Shown here: piece by piece, positions 8,708 to 18,132 of the stretch
Layout: every line of letters begins with the position of its first letter
How positions within the stretch are numbered: the stretch's first letter is position 1
Origin: Massilibacillus massiliensis
GTDB lineage: Bacteria > Bacillota > Negativicutes > FLKF01
DNA length: 64,000 bases
Assembly: GCF_900086705.1 (NCBI RefSeq)
Contig: NZ_LT575483.1
Span: 1,631,534 to 1,695,533 of the forward strand
Direction of reading: 5' to 3'
Position numbers and translations under genes: made by a program
The notes under the pieces: model-generated
What the model was told of the DNA's origin: nothing
The model's database searches: none
What the model saw: only the letters and a program-made list of their open reading frames with translations

Positions 8708-9178
8708 TCAAGATTTTTTGTTCATGCAAGCTATAACTTTAGGCCAAACTTTTTCTATATACCTTTGTATGCTTTGTGCGCATGCTTGATAAATGGCTTC
8801 ATTTCCACCAAAAGGATCCATAACATCCAACGCTTCATCGGCATATTCAGACAACGTAAATACACGCCCTTTTAACGCAGGCATCGCTCCCAAAATAGCA
8901 TGCTTATGCCCATTGGTCATCGTTAAAATCAAATCTGTCGATAATATAGCTTCACTTGTAATCTGCCGCGAAGCATGCGATTCCAAATGCAAGCCGTACG
9001 CCTGCATCGCCAAGCATGCATGTTTCGATGCACGATCCCCGTTAATCGCTGCCAACCCTACGGATCCTACCATGATGGAGCCATCTAGATTATGCTCTGT
9101 AATTTTCTTGCGAAATAAAGCCTCCGCCATTGGACTGCGGCAAGTATTTCCTGTACAAACGAACAAAACCTTAAACAC
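8708..9178 (-). CDS. ywlE: low-molecular-weight protein phosphatase (YwlE-like)
   Basis: 156 residues. The P-loop VLFVCTGNTCRSPMAEAL at the N-terminus carries the catalytic CxxxxxR with Thr at the position used by protein-arginine phosphatases (CTGNTCR), so arginine phosphatase activity, as for B. subtilis YwlE, is likely. The general-acid Asp lies in DVMDPFGGNEAIY. A GTG start at 9178 fits the GAGGGTGA site; a TTG one codon earlier is also possible. Gene order mntP-ywlE-rpiB matches Bacillus. Confidence 0.92.
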   Translation of the reverse strand: MFKVLFVCTGNTCRSPMAEALFRKKITEHNLDGSIMVGSVGLAAINGDRASKHACLAMQAYGLHLESHASRQITSEAILSTDLILTMTNGHKHAILGAMPALKGRVFTLSEYADEALDVMDPFGGNEAIYQACAQSIQRYIEKVWPKVIACMNKKS

Positions 9179-9246
9179 CAAACTTCACCCTCTAGCAACA
9201 AAATCTACTTCTATTTTAACACAACTTTTACTTGAACTAAAAGTAT

Positions 9247-9846
9247 CTAAACAATTAAATGCCATAAAATATTTCCACCCAACAAAATCAAAACAATTCC
9301 GCCAAGTTGTTCCGAGCGCTTTCCTAATAACTTGTTTGCCTGCCTGCCGATACTCAAGCCAAACGCAGAAATAAAAAAAATCACACTGCCCAGAATCATA
9401 TTCAACTTTATCAAATTCACATCCATAATACCAAAACTAAATCCTGCCGCCAGCGCATCGATACTCACGCTGAAAGCCACTACCATCAAAGTCCAGCCAC
9501 ATAAAGGATTTTTTCTTTTATTGCCGAGTTTATCTTCATTGCTAAAACTCTCTTTGAGCATCAGAAAACCTAGCCCCACAAACACGCCCGCGCCAATTAT
9601 GTTTGCACAGTTCTCTATCATCAAAGTGGAAGAACCACTATCGATACTCAACTTATCAACAAAGGCACCCAAGAAATGTCCCAGATGATATCCTGCTAAT
9701 AACATCACAATATGAAATATAGCAAAAACAATACTGGAGGTTAAAATTACTTTACGACGAATTCGATTCATGCCAATTACAATTGCTACCGAAAATAAAT
9801 CCATGCCTAATGCGGTACTCAAAACGAAAATTTCTAAGGTTCCCAA
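9247..9846 (-). CDS. mntP: manganese efflux pump, MntP family
   Basis: About 199 residues with six hydrophobic segments. The family motif LGMDLFSVAIVIGMN near the N-terminus and its inverted partner SVSIDALAAGFSFGI near residue 130 carry the conserved Asp residues of MntP. It would export Mn2+ across the inner membrane. The track frame starts with a GTG overlapping the GGGGTGA site; a TTG at 9846 has better spacing and is chosen. In Bacillus the same family (ywlD) sits between sua5 and ywlE, as here. No manganese riboswitch was seen upstream. Confidence 0.88.
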   Translation of the reverse strand: MGTLEIFVLSTALGMDLFSVAIVIGMNRIRRKVILTSSIVFAIFHIVMLLAGYHLGHFLGAFVDKLSIDSGSSTLMIENCANIIGAGVFVGLGFLMLKESFSNEDKLGNKRKNPLCGWTLMVVAFSVSIDALAAGFSFGIMDVNLIKLNMILGSVIFFISAFGLSIGRQANKLLGKRSEQLGGIVLILLGGNILWHLIV

Positions 9847-9899
9847 TCGCTTCACCCCATTAATTCATTTGTATGAGTTACACACATAACTTATACACT

Positions 9900-10943
9900 T
9901 TATAAATTTATTATTCGATAGCCACTTGCCTTATGCATACGATTCATCACGGCTAATCCAAGTCCAGTATGTTCCGTCCCTTCAGCAAAAATAATATCCA
10001 CCTGCATTTGATCAAAACTACGTAATGCCCGATACAGATTCGTTGCAATTTCTGCAACATTCTCTCTGCTGCCATACACAACAGTGACTATGTCCTTCGG
10101 CATCATGTCTGCAACTTCTTTACTTACAATCACACCAATTTTTTTCCCTTTTGCCCTTGCTTTTGCAATCTCTTCAAACAATCCTTCAGCAATCTTGTCT
10201 TTCGCTCCCTCAAGCATGACCATAGGTGCTTTCGGTGCATAATGTGTATATTTCATCCCCGGTGCTTTCGGAACGCTGTTCTCACCGCTTAACCCAGGGT
10301 CAAGCTTTACCTCCCCGACAACTGCAGATAACATTTCCATCGTAACTGCGCCAGGACGAAGCACGGTAGGCACCTCACCAGTACAATCCACAATCGTAGA
10401 CTCAAGTCCAAATACACAATTGCCGCCATCTATAACCGCACCAATTTTACCTTCCAAATCTGCCAAAACTGCCTCTGCATTGGTCGGGCTTGGCCTGCCA
10501 GAAGTATTCGCACTCGGCGCCGCCAGCGGAACACCTGCTAAACGAATCAACGCCCTTGCAACTTCGTGATTCGGCATTCTGATTCCCACCGTATCCAAGC
10601 CTCCCGTAACTGCATCCGGTACAAATCTCTGCCGCTTTAAAATCAACGTGATTGGGCCCGGACAAAAAGCCTCGATCATCTTACGTGCTGTATCACTGAT
10701 ATCAATTGCTAATTTATCAAATTCGGAAAAATCAGCCACATGCAAAATCAATGGATTATCCGAAGGTCTTCCCTTCGCTGCATAAATTGATCGAACTGCA
10801 TCACCGTCCAAACCATTTGCCCCTAGGCCATACACAGTCTCGGTCGGGAAGGCAACCAAACCTCCCTGCTGCAAAATTTTTGCCGCCGGCAGCAATGCCA
10901 ACGGATCTGACTTTTCCTTGATTTTAATTACCTTTGTTTCCAT
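9900..10943 (-). CDS. sua5: threonylcarbamoyl-AMP synthase (Sua5/YwlC)
   Basis: 347 residues, the long two-domain Sua5 form. The N-terminal YrdC domain shows GGLVAFPTETVYGLGANG, KGRPSDNPLILHV, TVGIRMPNH and PLAAPSANTSGRPSPT. The C-terminal Sua5 domain follows the linker PGMKYTHYAPKAPM. It makes the activated threonylcarbamate used for the t6A modification of ANN-decoding tRNAs. The ATG at 10943 follows AGGAG; the open frame 14 codons longer lacks a ribosome site. It follows prmC with a short gap on the same strand. Confidence 0.96.
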   Translation of the reverse strand: METKVIKIKEKSDPLALLPAAKILQQGGLVAFPTETVYGLGANGLDGDAVRSIYAAKGRPSDNPLILHVADFSEFDKLAIDISDTARKMIEAFCPGPITLILKRQRFVPDAVTGGLDTVGIRMPNHEVARALIRLAGVPLAAPSANTSGRPSPTNAEAVLADLEGKIGAVIDGGNCVFGLESTIVDCTGEVPTVLRPGAVTMEMLSAVVGEVKLDPGLSGENSVPKAPGMKYTHYAPKAPMVMLEGAKDKIAEGLFEEIAKARAKGKKIGVIVSKEVADMMPKDIVTVVYGSRENVAEIATNLYRALRSFDQMQVDIIFAEGTEHTGLGLAVMNRMHKASGYRIINL

Positions 10944-10981
10944 ACAAAAGACTCCTATTTTAAATGATACGAAATTACTGA

Positions 10982-11848
10982 TCAAACCTTATCTAAAATC
11001 ACAACCCGCTCAATGCCGCCATAATCCTTTAAAATGATTGCTTCACCAAACGCCGAGAAGTTCTTCGCCAGTTCAGCGACTGCCGCAGCTTGATGAATGC
11101 CTACTTCAAAAGCCATAAAGCCGCCCGGTTTGAGTAAATCCAAACCTCCACCAATCAACCTGCGATAAAAATCCAAACCATCTATCCCACCGGCTAACGC
11201 ATGATGCGGTTCACATTTCACTTCGGCAGTCAAACCTTGAATATCCCCATCTGGAATATAAGGCGGATTTGAAACAATCACATCGAATACCTGCCCTCGA
11301 ATTGGACTATAAACATCGCCGTGAAAAAAAGTCACACGATCCTGTACACCTATTTTTTCAGCGTTACGCTTTGCAATCTGTATTGCTTCTTCGGAAATAT
11401 CTACTGTACTACCCACGGCTTGTGGTAAATTCGCTAAAAGCGACAAGACAATCGCACCGCTTCCAGTCCCGATATCCACAAAATCTACTTTGCCTCTGTC
11501 CTTCAAACGCTCAATTACAGCTTCTACTAAGATTTCCGTATCCGGGCGAGGAATTAATACCGCGGGAGACACCTCAAATGAAAGCCCCATAAATTCTTTG
11601 TAACCAATAATATACGCAACCGGCATCCGAGCCACGCGTTTTTTTATCATCGCTTTATATCTGGACAACTCTTCCGCTTGCAGTGGTTCATCAAAATGGA
11701 CATACAGATAAATACGCTCTTTTCCCAGCACATGGGAAAGCAGTACTTCCGCATCAAGGCGTGGAGATTCCACGCCTTTATCTGCAAAGTACTGCCCTGT
11801 CCATTTTAAAATGCTGCCAATCGTCCATACTTCATTTGGCTTTTCCAT
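10982..11848 (-). CDS. prmC: peptide chain release factor N5-glutamine methyltransferase
   Basis: 288 residues. It methylates the Gln of the GGQ motif in release factors. Visible: the N-terminal helical domain (SPRLDAEVLLSHVLGKER), the SAM-binding motif VDIGTGSGAIVLSLL, and the catalytic NPPY in VIVSNPPYIPDG. The start ATG at 11848 lies one base after the prfA stop (TAA-g-ATG), so it is translationally coupled to its substrate gene prfA. The ribosome site GCAGCAGG is inside the end of prfA. Confidence 0.96.
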   Translation of the reverse strand: MEKPNEVWTIGSILKWTGQYFADKGVESPRLDAEVLLSHVLGKERIYLYVHFDEPLQAEELSRYKAMIKKRVARMPVAYIIGYKEFMGLSFEVSPAVLIPRPDTEILVEAVIERLKDRGKVDFVDIGTGSGAIVLSLLANLPQAVGSTVDISEEAIQIAKRNAEKIGVQDRVTFFHGDVYSPIRGQVFDVIVSNPPYIPDGDIQGLTAEVKCEPHHALAGGIDGLDFYRRLIGGGLDLLKPGGFMAFEVGIHQAAAVAELAKNFSAFGEAIILKDYGGIERVVILDKV

Positions 11849-11849
11849 C

Positions 11850-12917
11850 TTAATTAACCTGCTGCAATTTTTCACTTTGATCTGCGGTAACCAAAGCATT
11901 GATTAATTCGTCAAGTTCACCATTTAATACAAAATCCAATTTATGAAGTGTAAGACCGATACGATGATCCGTTACCCTGCCTTGCGGAAAATTATAAGTA
12001 CGAATCCGTTCACTGCGATCCCCTGTACCGACCTGACTCTTGCGATCTGCAGCCAACTCACTGCGTTGTTCTTCCTGTGCAAGTTCCAGCACCTTTGCAC
12101 GAAGTACACGCATCGCTTTATCTTTATTCTTCAATTGTGATTTTTCATCTTGACATTGTACTACGATTCCCGTCGGCAAATGCGTAATACGAACTGCCGA
12201 TTCTGTTCTATTAACATGCTGACCGCCAGCACCACTCGCACAATACGTATCAATACGAAGTTCATTTTGTTTGATTTCCACATCGACTTCTTCCGCTTCC
12301 GGCAGAACTGCTACCGTAACTGTAGAAGTATGAATCCGTCCGCTGGATTCCGTGGTTGGTACACGCTGTACACGATGCACACCGCTTTCATATTTCAGCT
12401 TACTATATGCACCATATCCGTCAATTGCAAACGAAACTTCTTTAAAACCGCCCAATTCGGTTTCATTGGCATCCAAAACTTCTGCCCGCCAACCTTGCAT
12501 TTCCGCATAGCGGGTATACATTCTAAATAAATTGCCTGCAAACAACGCCGCTTCATCACCGCCGGCACCGCCACGAATCTCTACAATAACACTCTTATCA
12601 TCATTTGGATCTTTCGGCAATAACATAATCGGCAGTTCCGCTTCCAAAACTTCTTGTCTAGCTTTTAGATCTGTAAGCTCGCCTTCCACCATTTTTCTAA
12701 ACTCATCATCGAGCTGTTCCTCGAACATTTCCCTCGCATCTTCAATCCCCTTGCGAACTTCCTTATATTCACGGAATTTCTCAACGATTACACCCAGATT
12801 TGCATGCTCACGACTGTATTTCTGCCATTTTGCCATATCTGCAATAATATCCGGATCACTAATCATCGATTCTAACTGCATATATTTATCTTCAACTGCC
12901 TGTAATTTATCAAGCAC
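11850..12917 (-). CDS. prfA: peptide chain release factor 1
   Basis: 355 residues. It recognises UAA and UAG stop codons and releases the peptide. The catalytic GGQ is in [18 protein letters not shown] and the stop-codon recognition region follows [15 protein letters not shown]. Starts with GTG at 12917 behind AGAGGTGAAGAATA. Directly coupled to prmC downstream; yqhQ and rpmE precede it, an arrangement common in clostridia and Negativicutes. Confidence 0.97.
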   Translation of the reverse strand: MLDKLQAVEDKYMQLESMISDPDIIADMAKWQKYSREHANLGVIVEKFREYKEVRKGIEDAREMFEEQLDDEFRKMVEGELTDLKARQEVLEAELPIMLLPKDPNDDKSVIVEIRGGAGGDEAALFAGNLFRMYTRYAEMQGWRAEVLDANETELGGFKEVSFAIDGYGAYSKLKYESGVHRVQRVPTTESSGRIHTSTVTVAVLPEAEEVDVEIKQNELRIDTYCASGAGGQHVNRTESAVRITHLPTGIVVQCQDEKSQLKNKDKAMRVLRAKVLELAQEEQRSELAADRKSQVGTGDRSERIRTYNFPQGRVTDHRIGLTLHKLDFVLNGELDELINALVTADQSEKLQQVN

Positions 12918-12943
12918 TATTCTTCACCTCTAAAACATCAGTA

Positions 12944-13816
12944 TTATACATTCTCTACTGGTGTTGGCTTTACTGCTTCCAACGCTTGTATAGCCACTTC
13001 CACTTGGTCATCATCCGGTTGATTGGTCGTAATTTTTTGCAACCAAAGTCCCGGTAAAATTGCAACTTTAACGAAAGCATTCTCACTGCGCCCGGCAAAG
13101 CGAATGATTTCATACGAAATACCAGCAACAACTGGCAATAGCACAATTCTAGACGTAATTCTAAGCCACAAATCCGGCCAGCCTAAAAAAGCAAACATAA
13201 TGATACTTACAACCATAACAATGAGTAAAAAAGCTGTCCCACAGCGCGGATGCAACGTACTATATTTTTGGACATTTTCCACCGTGAGTTCTACCCCTGC
13301 TTCATAAGCATGGATGGTTTTATGTTCCGCTCCATGATATTGAAACACTCTTTGAATATCTTTCATTCGAGAAATTCCGTAAATATAAACTAAAAAAATC
13401 AACATCCTAAGCCCGCCTTCAGCTAAATTCAGCCAAATCGGATCGCTGATCATACCATGAAAATATTTTGCCGCTGCTGTCGGAATGATAATAAATAAAA
13501 CGATCGCCAACCCTAGTGAGAACATCATCGTCATCACAATTTCACGATTCGATAGTTCTTCGCCTTCTTCTCCGGCACGCTGCGCCGAATAAGATAACGA
13601 TTTTAAGCCTAGAATAAGCGATTCTCCTAAAGCTATAACACCACGCAGCATCGGTTTTTTTAAAATAGGATACCGCTCAGTTATAGACGAAACTTTTTCT
13701 GTTTTTACACTAATTTCACCAGACGGTTCGCGTACCGCTGTAGACACATATTCAGGCCCACGCATCATTACACCCTCGATAACCGCCTGTCCGCCAATTG
13801 TTGGCTTTACCTCCAT
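12944..13816 (-). CDS. yqhQ: YqhQ-like DUF1385 membrane protein
   Basis: 290 residues. The N-terminus IGGQAVIEGVMMRGPEYVSTAVR is the DUF1385 signature. Four hydrophobic segments follow, with the family motif FQYHGAEHKTIHAYEAG and LHPRCGTAFLL between them. A predicted inner-membrane protein of unproven function. The ATG follows CAGGGGGAACGAACC. The order rpmE-yqhQ-prfA-prmC is conserved in many Firmicutes, suggesting a link with translation genes, but no biochemical role is established. Confidence 0.9.
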   Translation of the reverse strand: MEVKPTIGGQAVIEGVMMRGPEYVSTAVREPSGEISVKTEKVSSITERYPILKKPMLRGVIALGESLILGLKSLSYSAQRAGEEGEELSNREIVMTMMFSLGLAIVLFIIIPTAAAKYFHGMISDPIWLNLAEGGLRMLIFLVYIYGISRMKDIQRVFQYHGAEHKTIHAYEAGVELTVENVQKYSTLHPRCGTAFLLIVMVVSIIMFAFLGWPDLWLRITSRIVLLPVVAGISYEIIRFAGRSENAFVKVAILPGLWLQKITTNQPDDDQVEVAIQALEAVKPTPVENV

Positions 13817-13894
13817 GGTTCGTTCCCCCTGTCTATGAAACCTTCCCCTAATTACAAATGAAGCAGAGCATCTCTGCTCTGCCAGTCATTCATA

Positions 13895-14092
13895 TTATTT
13901 ACCATAACGTTTGTTGAATTTTTCAATTCTACCGCCAGCTGTAATATCACGTTGACGACCAGTAAAGAACGGATGGCATTTGGAACATACGTCTACATGA
14001 AGTTCTGCTTTTACGGAACCAGTTGTAAATGTATTGCCACAACCGCAAACTACTTTTGCTTCTTTGAATTCTGGATGAATTCCTTGTTGCAT
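13895..14092 (-). CDS. rpmE: 50S ribosomal protein L31
   Basis: 65 residues. The zinc-binding (C+) form of L31, shown by [12 protein letters not shown] and [14 protein letters not shown], ending KFNKRYGK. Start ATG behind GAGGTGCACAAGAT. Zinc forms are replaced by zinc-free paralogues during zinc limitation in some bacteria; none is seen here. Confidence 0.98.
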   Translation of the reverse strand: MQQGIHPEFKEAKVVCGCGNTFTTGSVKAELHVDVCSKCHPFFTGRQRDITAGGRIEKFNKRYGK

Positions 14093-14270
14093 ATCTTGTG
14101 CACCTCACTCTTTCCCCAAAACAGGGCTATAATATTTTAAATGCCGCAGCATTTAGATAAGACTTAGCTTCCCATTTCTCTTGAGGTAAAGCAAGTCGCT
14201 CTTGAAAGGAAATAATGTAATAAACACACCTCTGTTTACTACCAGACAATTATAGCATAACGCAATACGT
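14093..14270 (-). promoter_or_regulatory. rpmE 5' leader with hairpin
   Basis: The 5' region of rpmE contains an AAATGCTGCGGCATTT-type hairpin (about 14140-14157) upstream of the ribosome site. L31 leaders that bind L31 autogenously are known in several phyla, so an autoregulatory leader is possible, but I cannot match a consensus. Confidence 0.3.
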
Positions 14271-14319
14271 AGTGCAATATACATATGCAAATTAATAAAA
14301 ATAATGCTCCAGCCTGATC

Positions 14320-14568
14320 TTACCGGTAAAGAAGCGGTATTAAATAAAATAAATTAAATAAACCACACACCGTCGCAGTCGCAATAAACGCCGCTACCGG
14401 TGCCGATACACCATGATGAATCAACAATTCTTTATTAAATTCAATTAACTTCCCTTTTATCCCACTCTCACAATCCGGTTTACAAATATCCGTCTCCTGA
14501 CATTCAAGAATAATCGCCTTCATCTGCTCTTTCGTCATAAGCTCTAATTGTTCCTCAGTATAATTCAC
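14320..14568 (-). CDS. small hypothetical membrane-anchored protein
   Basis: About 82 residues from a GTG start at 14568 behind GTGGGGG. The N-terminal half is charged (NYTEEQLELMTKEQMKAII) with three Cys (ECQETDICKPDCESG); the C-terminus is a hydrophobic helix (VAAFIATATVCGLFNLFYLI). I do not recognise the family. It is the last gene before CRISPR array 1 and stands alone, with no partner that suggests a role. Confidence 0.55.
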   Translation of the reverse strand: MNYTEEQLELMTKEQMKAIILECQETDICKPDCESGIKGKLIEFNKELLIHHGVSAPVAAFIATATVCGLFNLFYLIPLLYR

Positions 14569-14695
14569 CAGAAAAACCCCCACTCTAACAGCCTTCAAAA
14601 GCTGTAAAATCACCATATTATCAAATCTACGATTTGCTATTTTACATAAAACAAATCGTAGTATATAGTATTCCGAGCAGATGGGTTATGTTCTT

Positions 14696-15595
14696 TGTAG
14701 ATTTTCAGGATGGGTCAATTTGAAGTCAAATGAAGCATTATCTGTAATTGATAAATTAGCAATTTACATTTCATTATGAGTCAATTCGAAGTGAGAGGTG
14801 TAAAAAACATGACTGATATGATCAAAAATTTACATTTCATTATGAGTCAATTCGAAGTGCATTAGCATTCACACAGAACAAGTGTTTTATTAATTTACAT
14901 TTCATTATGAGTCAATTCGAAGTTTTCGCAATAAATCAGATAGTTTGCTATTAGCCCAAATTTACATTTCATTATGAGTCAATTCGAAGTGTAGACTTTT
15001 ACAATTTCTGTTGTACGTTCGCCGTCATTTACATTTCATTATGAGTCAATTCGAAGTGCAGCTCCAACACACTCCAATGCTTGGAGCAAAATCATTTACA
15101 TTTCATTATGAGTCAATTCGAAGTTTGCCTCTTTAATTCCTCATCATAAGCATCTACTTCATTTACATTTCATTATGAGTCAATTCGAAGTTTGATCATT
15201 TAAAACAAATGCATCATCTGAAATTACATTTACATTTCATTATGAGTCAATTCGAAGTATTAATTGATCCATTTCCCGCCCCTCCCACTTCTTTTATTTA
15301 CATTTCATTATGAGTCAATTCGAAGTTATCGGCATTCACTTCGTGCAACTGTTAAAAAATATATTTACATTTCATTATGAGTCAATTCGAAGTCCAAATA
15401 GCTTATATGCGTATACGACTGACGATGCAATTTACATTTCATTATGAGTCAATTCGAAGTGATATATTAGGACTAAGCCAACAAGCAATTGCTAAAATTT
15501 ACATTTCATTATGAGTCAATTCGAAGTCGGCAACAGAAGGTAAATAATCGTAAAGTACGATTTAATTTACATTTCATTATGAGTCAATTCGAAGT
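14696..15595 (-). CRISPR. CRISPR array 1 (13 full repeats plus a degenerate terminal repeat)
   Basis: Thirteen near-identical 31-nt repeats from 14762 to 15595, period 65-68 nt, beginning ATTTACATTTCATTATGAG and ending TTCGAAGT on the plus strand. A fourteenth, degenerate copy lies at 14696-14726 exactly one 66-nt period to the left and keeps GTCAATTTGAAGT. The reverse complement ends in ATGTAAAT, the expected 8-nt 5' handle of type I-B crRNA, so transcription runs on the minus strand, the degenerate copy is the old end, and the leader is on the right. Spacers are 34-37 nt. Repeats carry the GAGTCAA variant. The repeat matches arrays 2 and 3, so all use the same Cas6. Confidence 0.97.
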
Positions 15596-15790
15596 ACGTA
15601 CCTAAACAAAGCCTTATTTTTCAATATTAATTTCATCATTTTCTGTCTATCTACTATTATATATCATATTTACATAGAAATCTGCAAAATAATTTTATTT
15701 CAATCACTCATTATCCCAATAAACATCTGCATTTGTGCATATCTGTCGTACCCCATATAAAATTGCATTTTTACAGGTCGACAGATCGAA
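15596..15790 (-). promoter_or_regulatory. leader of CRISPR array 1
   Basis: AT-rich leader nearly identical to that of array 3. It has the GCCTTATTTTTCAATA block next to the first repeat, the CTGTCTATCTACTATTATA block, and an inverted repeat TCTGTCGTACC (15742-15752) / GGTCGACAGAT (15776-15786). The CTG of the left arm is 148 nt from the array. Confidence 0.85.
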
Positions 15791-16102
15791 AAATTTTATG
15801 TTTTATTATTCTAATCAGACCTTCTGAATATTTCTTCAATATTCTCTTTGGATGTCCATGATTATTTTTCTTGGTATCGTTTTTCTACCGATACCGATCT
15901 AAAAAATCAAAATAGCCTGCCATATACTGCGTTACTACTCTAACTACAACGATAAACTTTTTTTTCGTAGCAATTACCCAACACGCAAATGATGTATTGT
16001 TTATAGTCAGAAAACATGGATTATACAGATCATAAATCGTTGTTCTTATACCAAAACTTGCGCAACTGCGTCCAAATTAACAAACCCTTTCATTTTTTAA
16101 CA

Positions 16103-16131
16103 TAAGAAAAGACAGCCTAAAATTTGAGCTG
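16103..16131 (-). terminator. minus-strand terminator opposite the small ORF
   Basis: Read on the minus strand, GACAGC...GCTGTC followed by TTTTCTT. No minus-strand protein gene lies upstream, so it would end a non-coding transcript running antisense to the small ORF at 16213-16305. Confidence 0.55.
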
Positions 16132-16171
16132 TCTCGACTGGTAATATTATGTTAAAATAAAGACCGGACTA

Positions 16172-16193
16172 GCACGAACTAGTCCGATTAACT
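16172..16193. other. 5' hairpin upstream of small ORF
   Basis: CGGACTAG / CTAGTCCG, an 8-bp perfect stem with a 6-nt loop, placed just before the AGGAGGTGAT ribosome site of the 30-residue ORF. It could protect the mRNA or control access to the ribosome site. Confidence 0.5.
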
Positions 16194-16212
16194 GAATACA
16201 GGAGGTGATACC

Positions 16213-16305
16213 TTGAAGTTTCGTTTCTCGCTCGAAATAGAAGGAACGGTACTTATTAAGGTAATGGCGCTTTTGACTTTTATCCTTAAAGTGATGTTCA
16301 CCTAA
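16213..16305 (+). CDS. small hydrophobic peptide (30 aa) between CRISPR arrays
   Basis: A TTG-initiated 30-codon ORF directly behind an ideal AGGAGGTGAT site. The peptide starts MKFRFSLEIEG and ends with a hydrophobic helix (TVLIKVMALLTFILKVMF). It has its own 5' hairpin and a 3' terminator. An opposing terminator at 16103-16131 suggests an antisense transcript. This layout resembles type I toxin-antitoxin units and the CRISPR-linked creTA units known from other type I systems, but no repeat-like antitoxin sequence of good quality was found. I do not recognise the peptide family. It could also be a harmless small membrane protein. Confidence 0.45.
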   Translation: MKFRFSLEIEGTVLIKVMALLTFILKVMFT

Positions 16306-16316
16306 TGCATTCAACC

Positions 16317-16345
16317 GAAACGTCCTGTTCTCCGCAGGGCGTTTT
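16317..16345 (+). terminator. terminator of small ORF
   Basis: CGTCCTG / CAGGGCG stem (one G-U pair) followed by TTTTTGGTTT on the plus strand, 15 nt after the stop codon of the 30-codon ORF. Confidence 0.7.
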
Positions 16346-16495
16346 TGGTTTATATAGTATATGTTCATTATATGCGATTTCATACGTATTGTAAACTGCC
16401 ATAACATATACGTAAAATAAGTCTTTTAGTTCATTAATTCTTTCTTTAATTGTTTTATATTTGTGTTAAGTACAAATTACTTTTTCTTTTGTCTC

Positions 16496-18132
16496 ATTTA
16501 CATTTCATTATGAGTCAATTCGAAGTATCTTTAAAAAGTTTATAGTCTGTTGTGCATTATTATTTACATTTCATTATGAGCCAATTCGAAGTAAGATACG
16601 AGGCGTAATTTGCCGTATCAATGCCAACATTTACATTTCATTATGAGCCAATTCGAAGTTGTCCCTGTCGTGTGATCTCCTAATCTCGTTACCGCATTTA
16701 CATTTCATTATGAGCCAATTCGAAGTGTTATTGAGGGCGGACAAGCAGGCGCATTACAGGAATTTACATTTCATTATGAGCCAATTCGAAGTTGACCTGA
16801 TTTTTGCTTGATACCTCGATTGTATAAAAATTTACATTTCATTATGAGCCAATTCGAAGTTTATCTAGTGAATTGCGTAAATATTGCATGGTGAAATTTA
16901 CATTTCATTATGAGCCAATTCGAAGTTTAACAATCTTTGCGCGTAAAACTAACCTGTATTCATTTACATTTCATTATGAGCCAATTCGAAGTCTAACCGC
17001 TGTTGCCGTAGAACTGCTGTAAAGACCATTTACATTTCATTATGAGCCAATTCGAAGTTCAATGATTTCGCTACAAAGCCAATCATGGCAATCCAATTTA
17101 CATTTCATTATGAGCCAATTCGAAGTTAAATACATGATTGATTACGATGCAAATAATTACTTATTTACATTTCATTATGAGCCAATTCGAAGTAGCGACT
17201 ACTCCATAGATGTCATTAGGTTTATCACCATTTACATTTCATTATGAGCCAATTCGAAGTAAACAAGTTCTCAATCCTCATTAATTGATTTTTACCGATT
17301 TACATTTCATTATGAGCCAATTCGAAGTAAAAGATGCTAAAAACTTAAAACTTATACCTAGCAAATTTACATTTCATTATGAGCCAATTCGAAGTATCTA
17401 ATCTCCTTGACTGCTTCTTTAACATCCGCAAATTTACATTTCATTATGAGCCAATTCGAAGTTAAGAGCACCTAAGATGCAAAAAACATATTACTGCACA
17501 TTTACATTTCATTATGAGCCAATTCGAAGTAAATTAGCGATGAAACAATAGATTTAGCGGTACAAATTTACATTTCATTATGAGCCAATTCGAAGTAAGA
17601 GCAATGAAATTATAAGAGGTGTTCATGATGAAATTTACATTTCATTATGAGCCAATTCGAAGTAAATGATAGGTGTCCCATTCCTGCCAGAAGTACCGAT
17701 TTACATTTCATTATGAGCCAATTCGAAGTACGTGAACAACGCTTCACACGTATTTTCTCGAATCTCCATTTACATTTCATTATGAGCCAATTCGAAGTGG
17801 GATATTTGGTCAGATATAGTGATGATTATATTTCAATTTACATTTCATTATGAGCCAATTCGAAGTTCTATAACTTCTATTTTTCCATCAGTGTAATGTG
17901 AATTTACATTTCATTATGAGCCAATTCGAAGTGCTATATTCTCAGCCTCATCGCAAAGAACTTTCACATTTACATTTCATTATGAGCCAATTCGAAGTTA
18001 AAGTCATGCGGAAGATCGCAAGCATAAATTTAAATTTACATTTCATTATGAGCCAATTCGAAGTCGACAGGCTAAAAAGCACATCAAAAGTGATTACGTT
18101 TATTTACATTTCATTATGAGCCAATTCGAAGT
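16496..18132 (-). CRISPR. CRISPR array 2 (25 repeats, next to cas2)
   Basis: Twenty-five 31-nt repeats, 24 spacers. The leftmost (oldest) repeat at 16496-16526 has GAGTCAATT as in arrays 1 and 3; the other 24 have GAGCCAATT. Transcription is on the minus strand, as shown by the ATGTAAAT 3' end of the reverse-complement repeat. The leader lies between the array and the cas2 stop codon. No degenerate terminal repeat is visible on the left. This array is contiguous with the cas operon and is the likely site of most adaptation, though it is not the longest. Confidence 0.98.

Larger units (their letters stand above)
15791..16212. other. spacer region between array 1 leader and small ORF
   Basis: No protein gene is supported. 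It is AT-rich and holds a minus-strand terminator at about 16103-16131 and a hairpin at 16172-16193, listed separately. A possible plus-strand promoter is TTGAGC (16121) with TTATGT 17 nt later. Confidence 0.4.

Noticed and set aside
16363-16390. CRISPR-like pseudo-repeat for an antitoxin RNA
   Set aside because: Only an 8-base match (TTCATTAT) in AT-rich sequence; expected by chance at this length.
16147-16407. 86-codon minus-strand frame over the small peptide region
   Set aside because: No ribosome site, no recognisable domain, and it runs antisense through the better-supported 30-codon ORF and its terminator.
17062-18119. Plus-strand frames of 61-73 codons repeating LHFIMSQFEV
   Set aside because: These are the CRISPR repeats translated in one frame; they are not genes.
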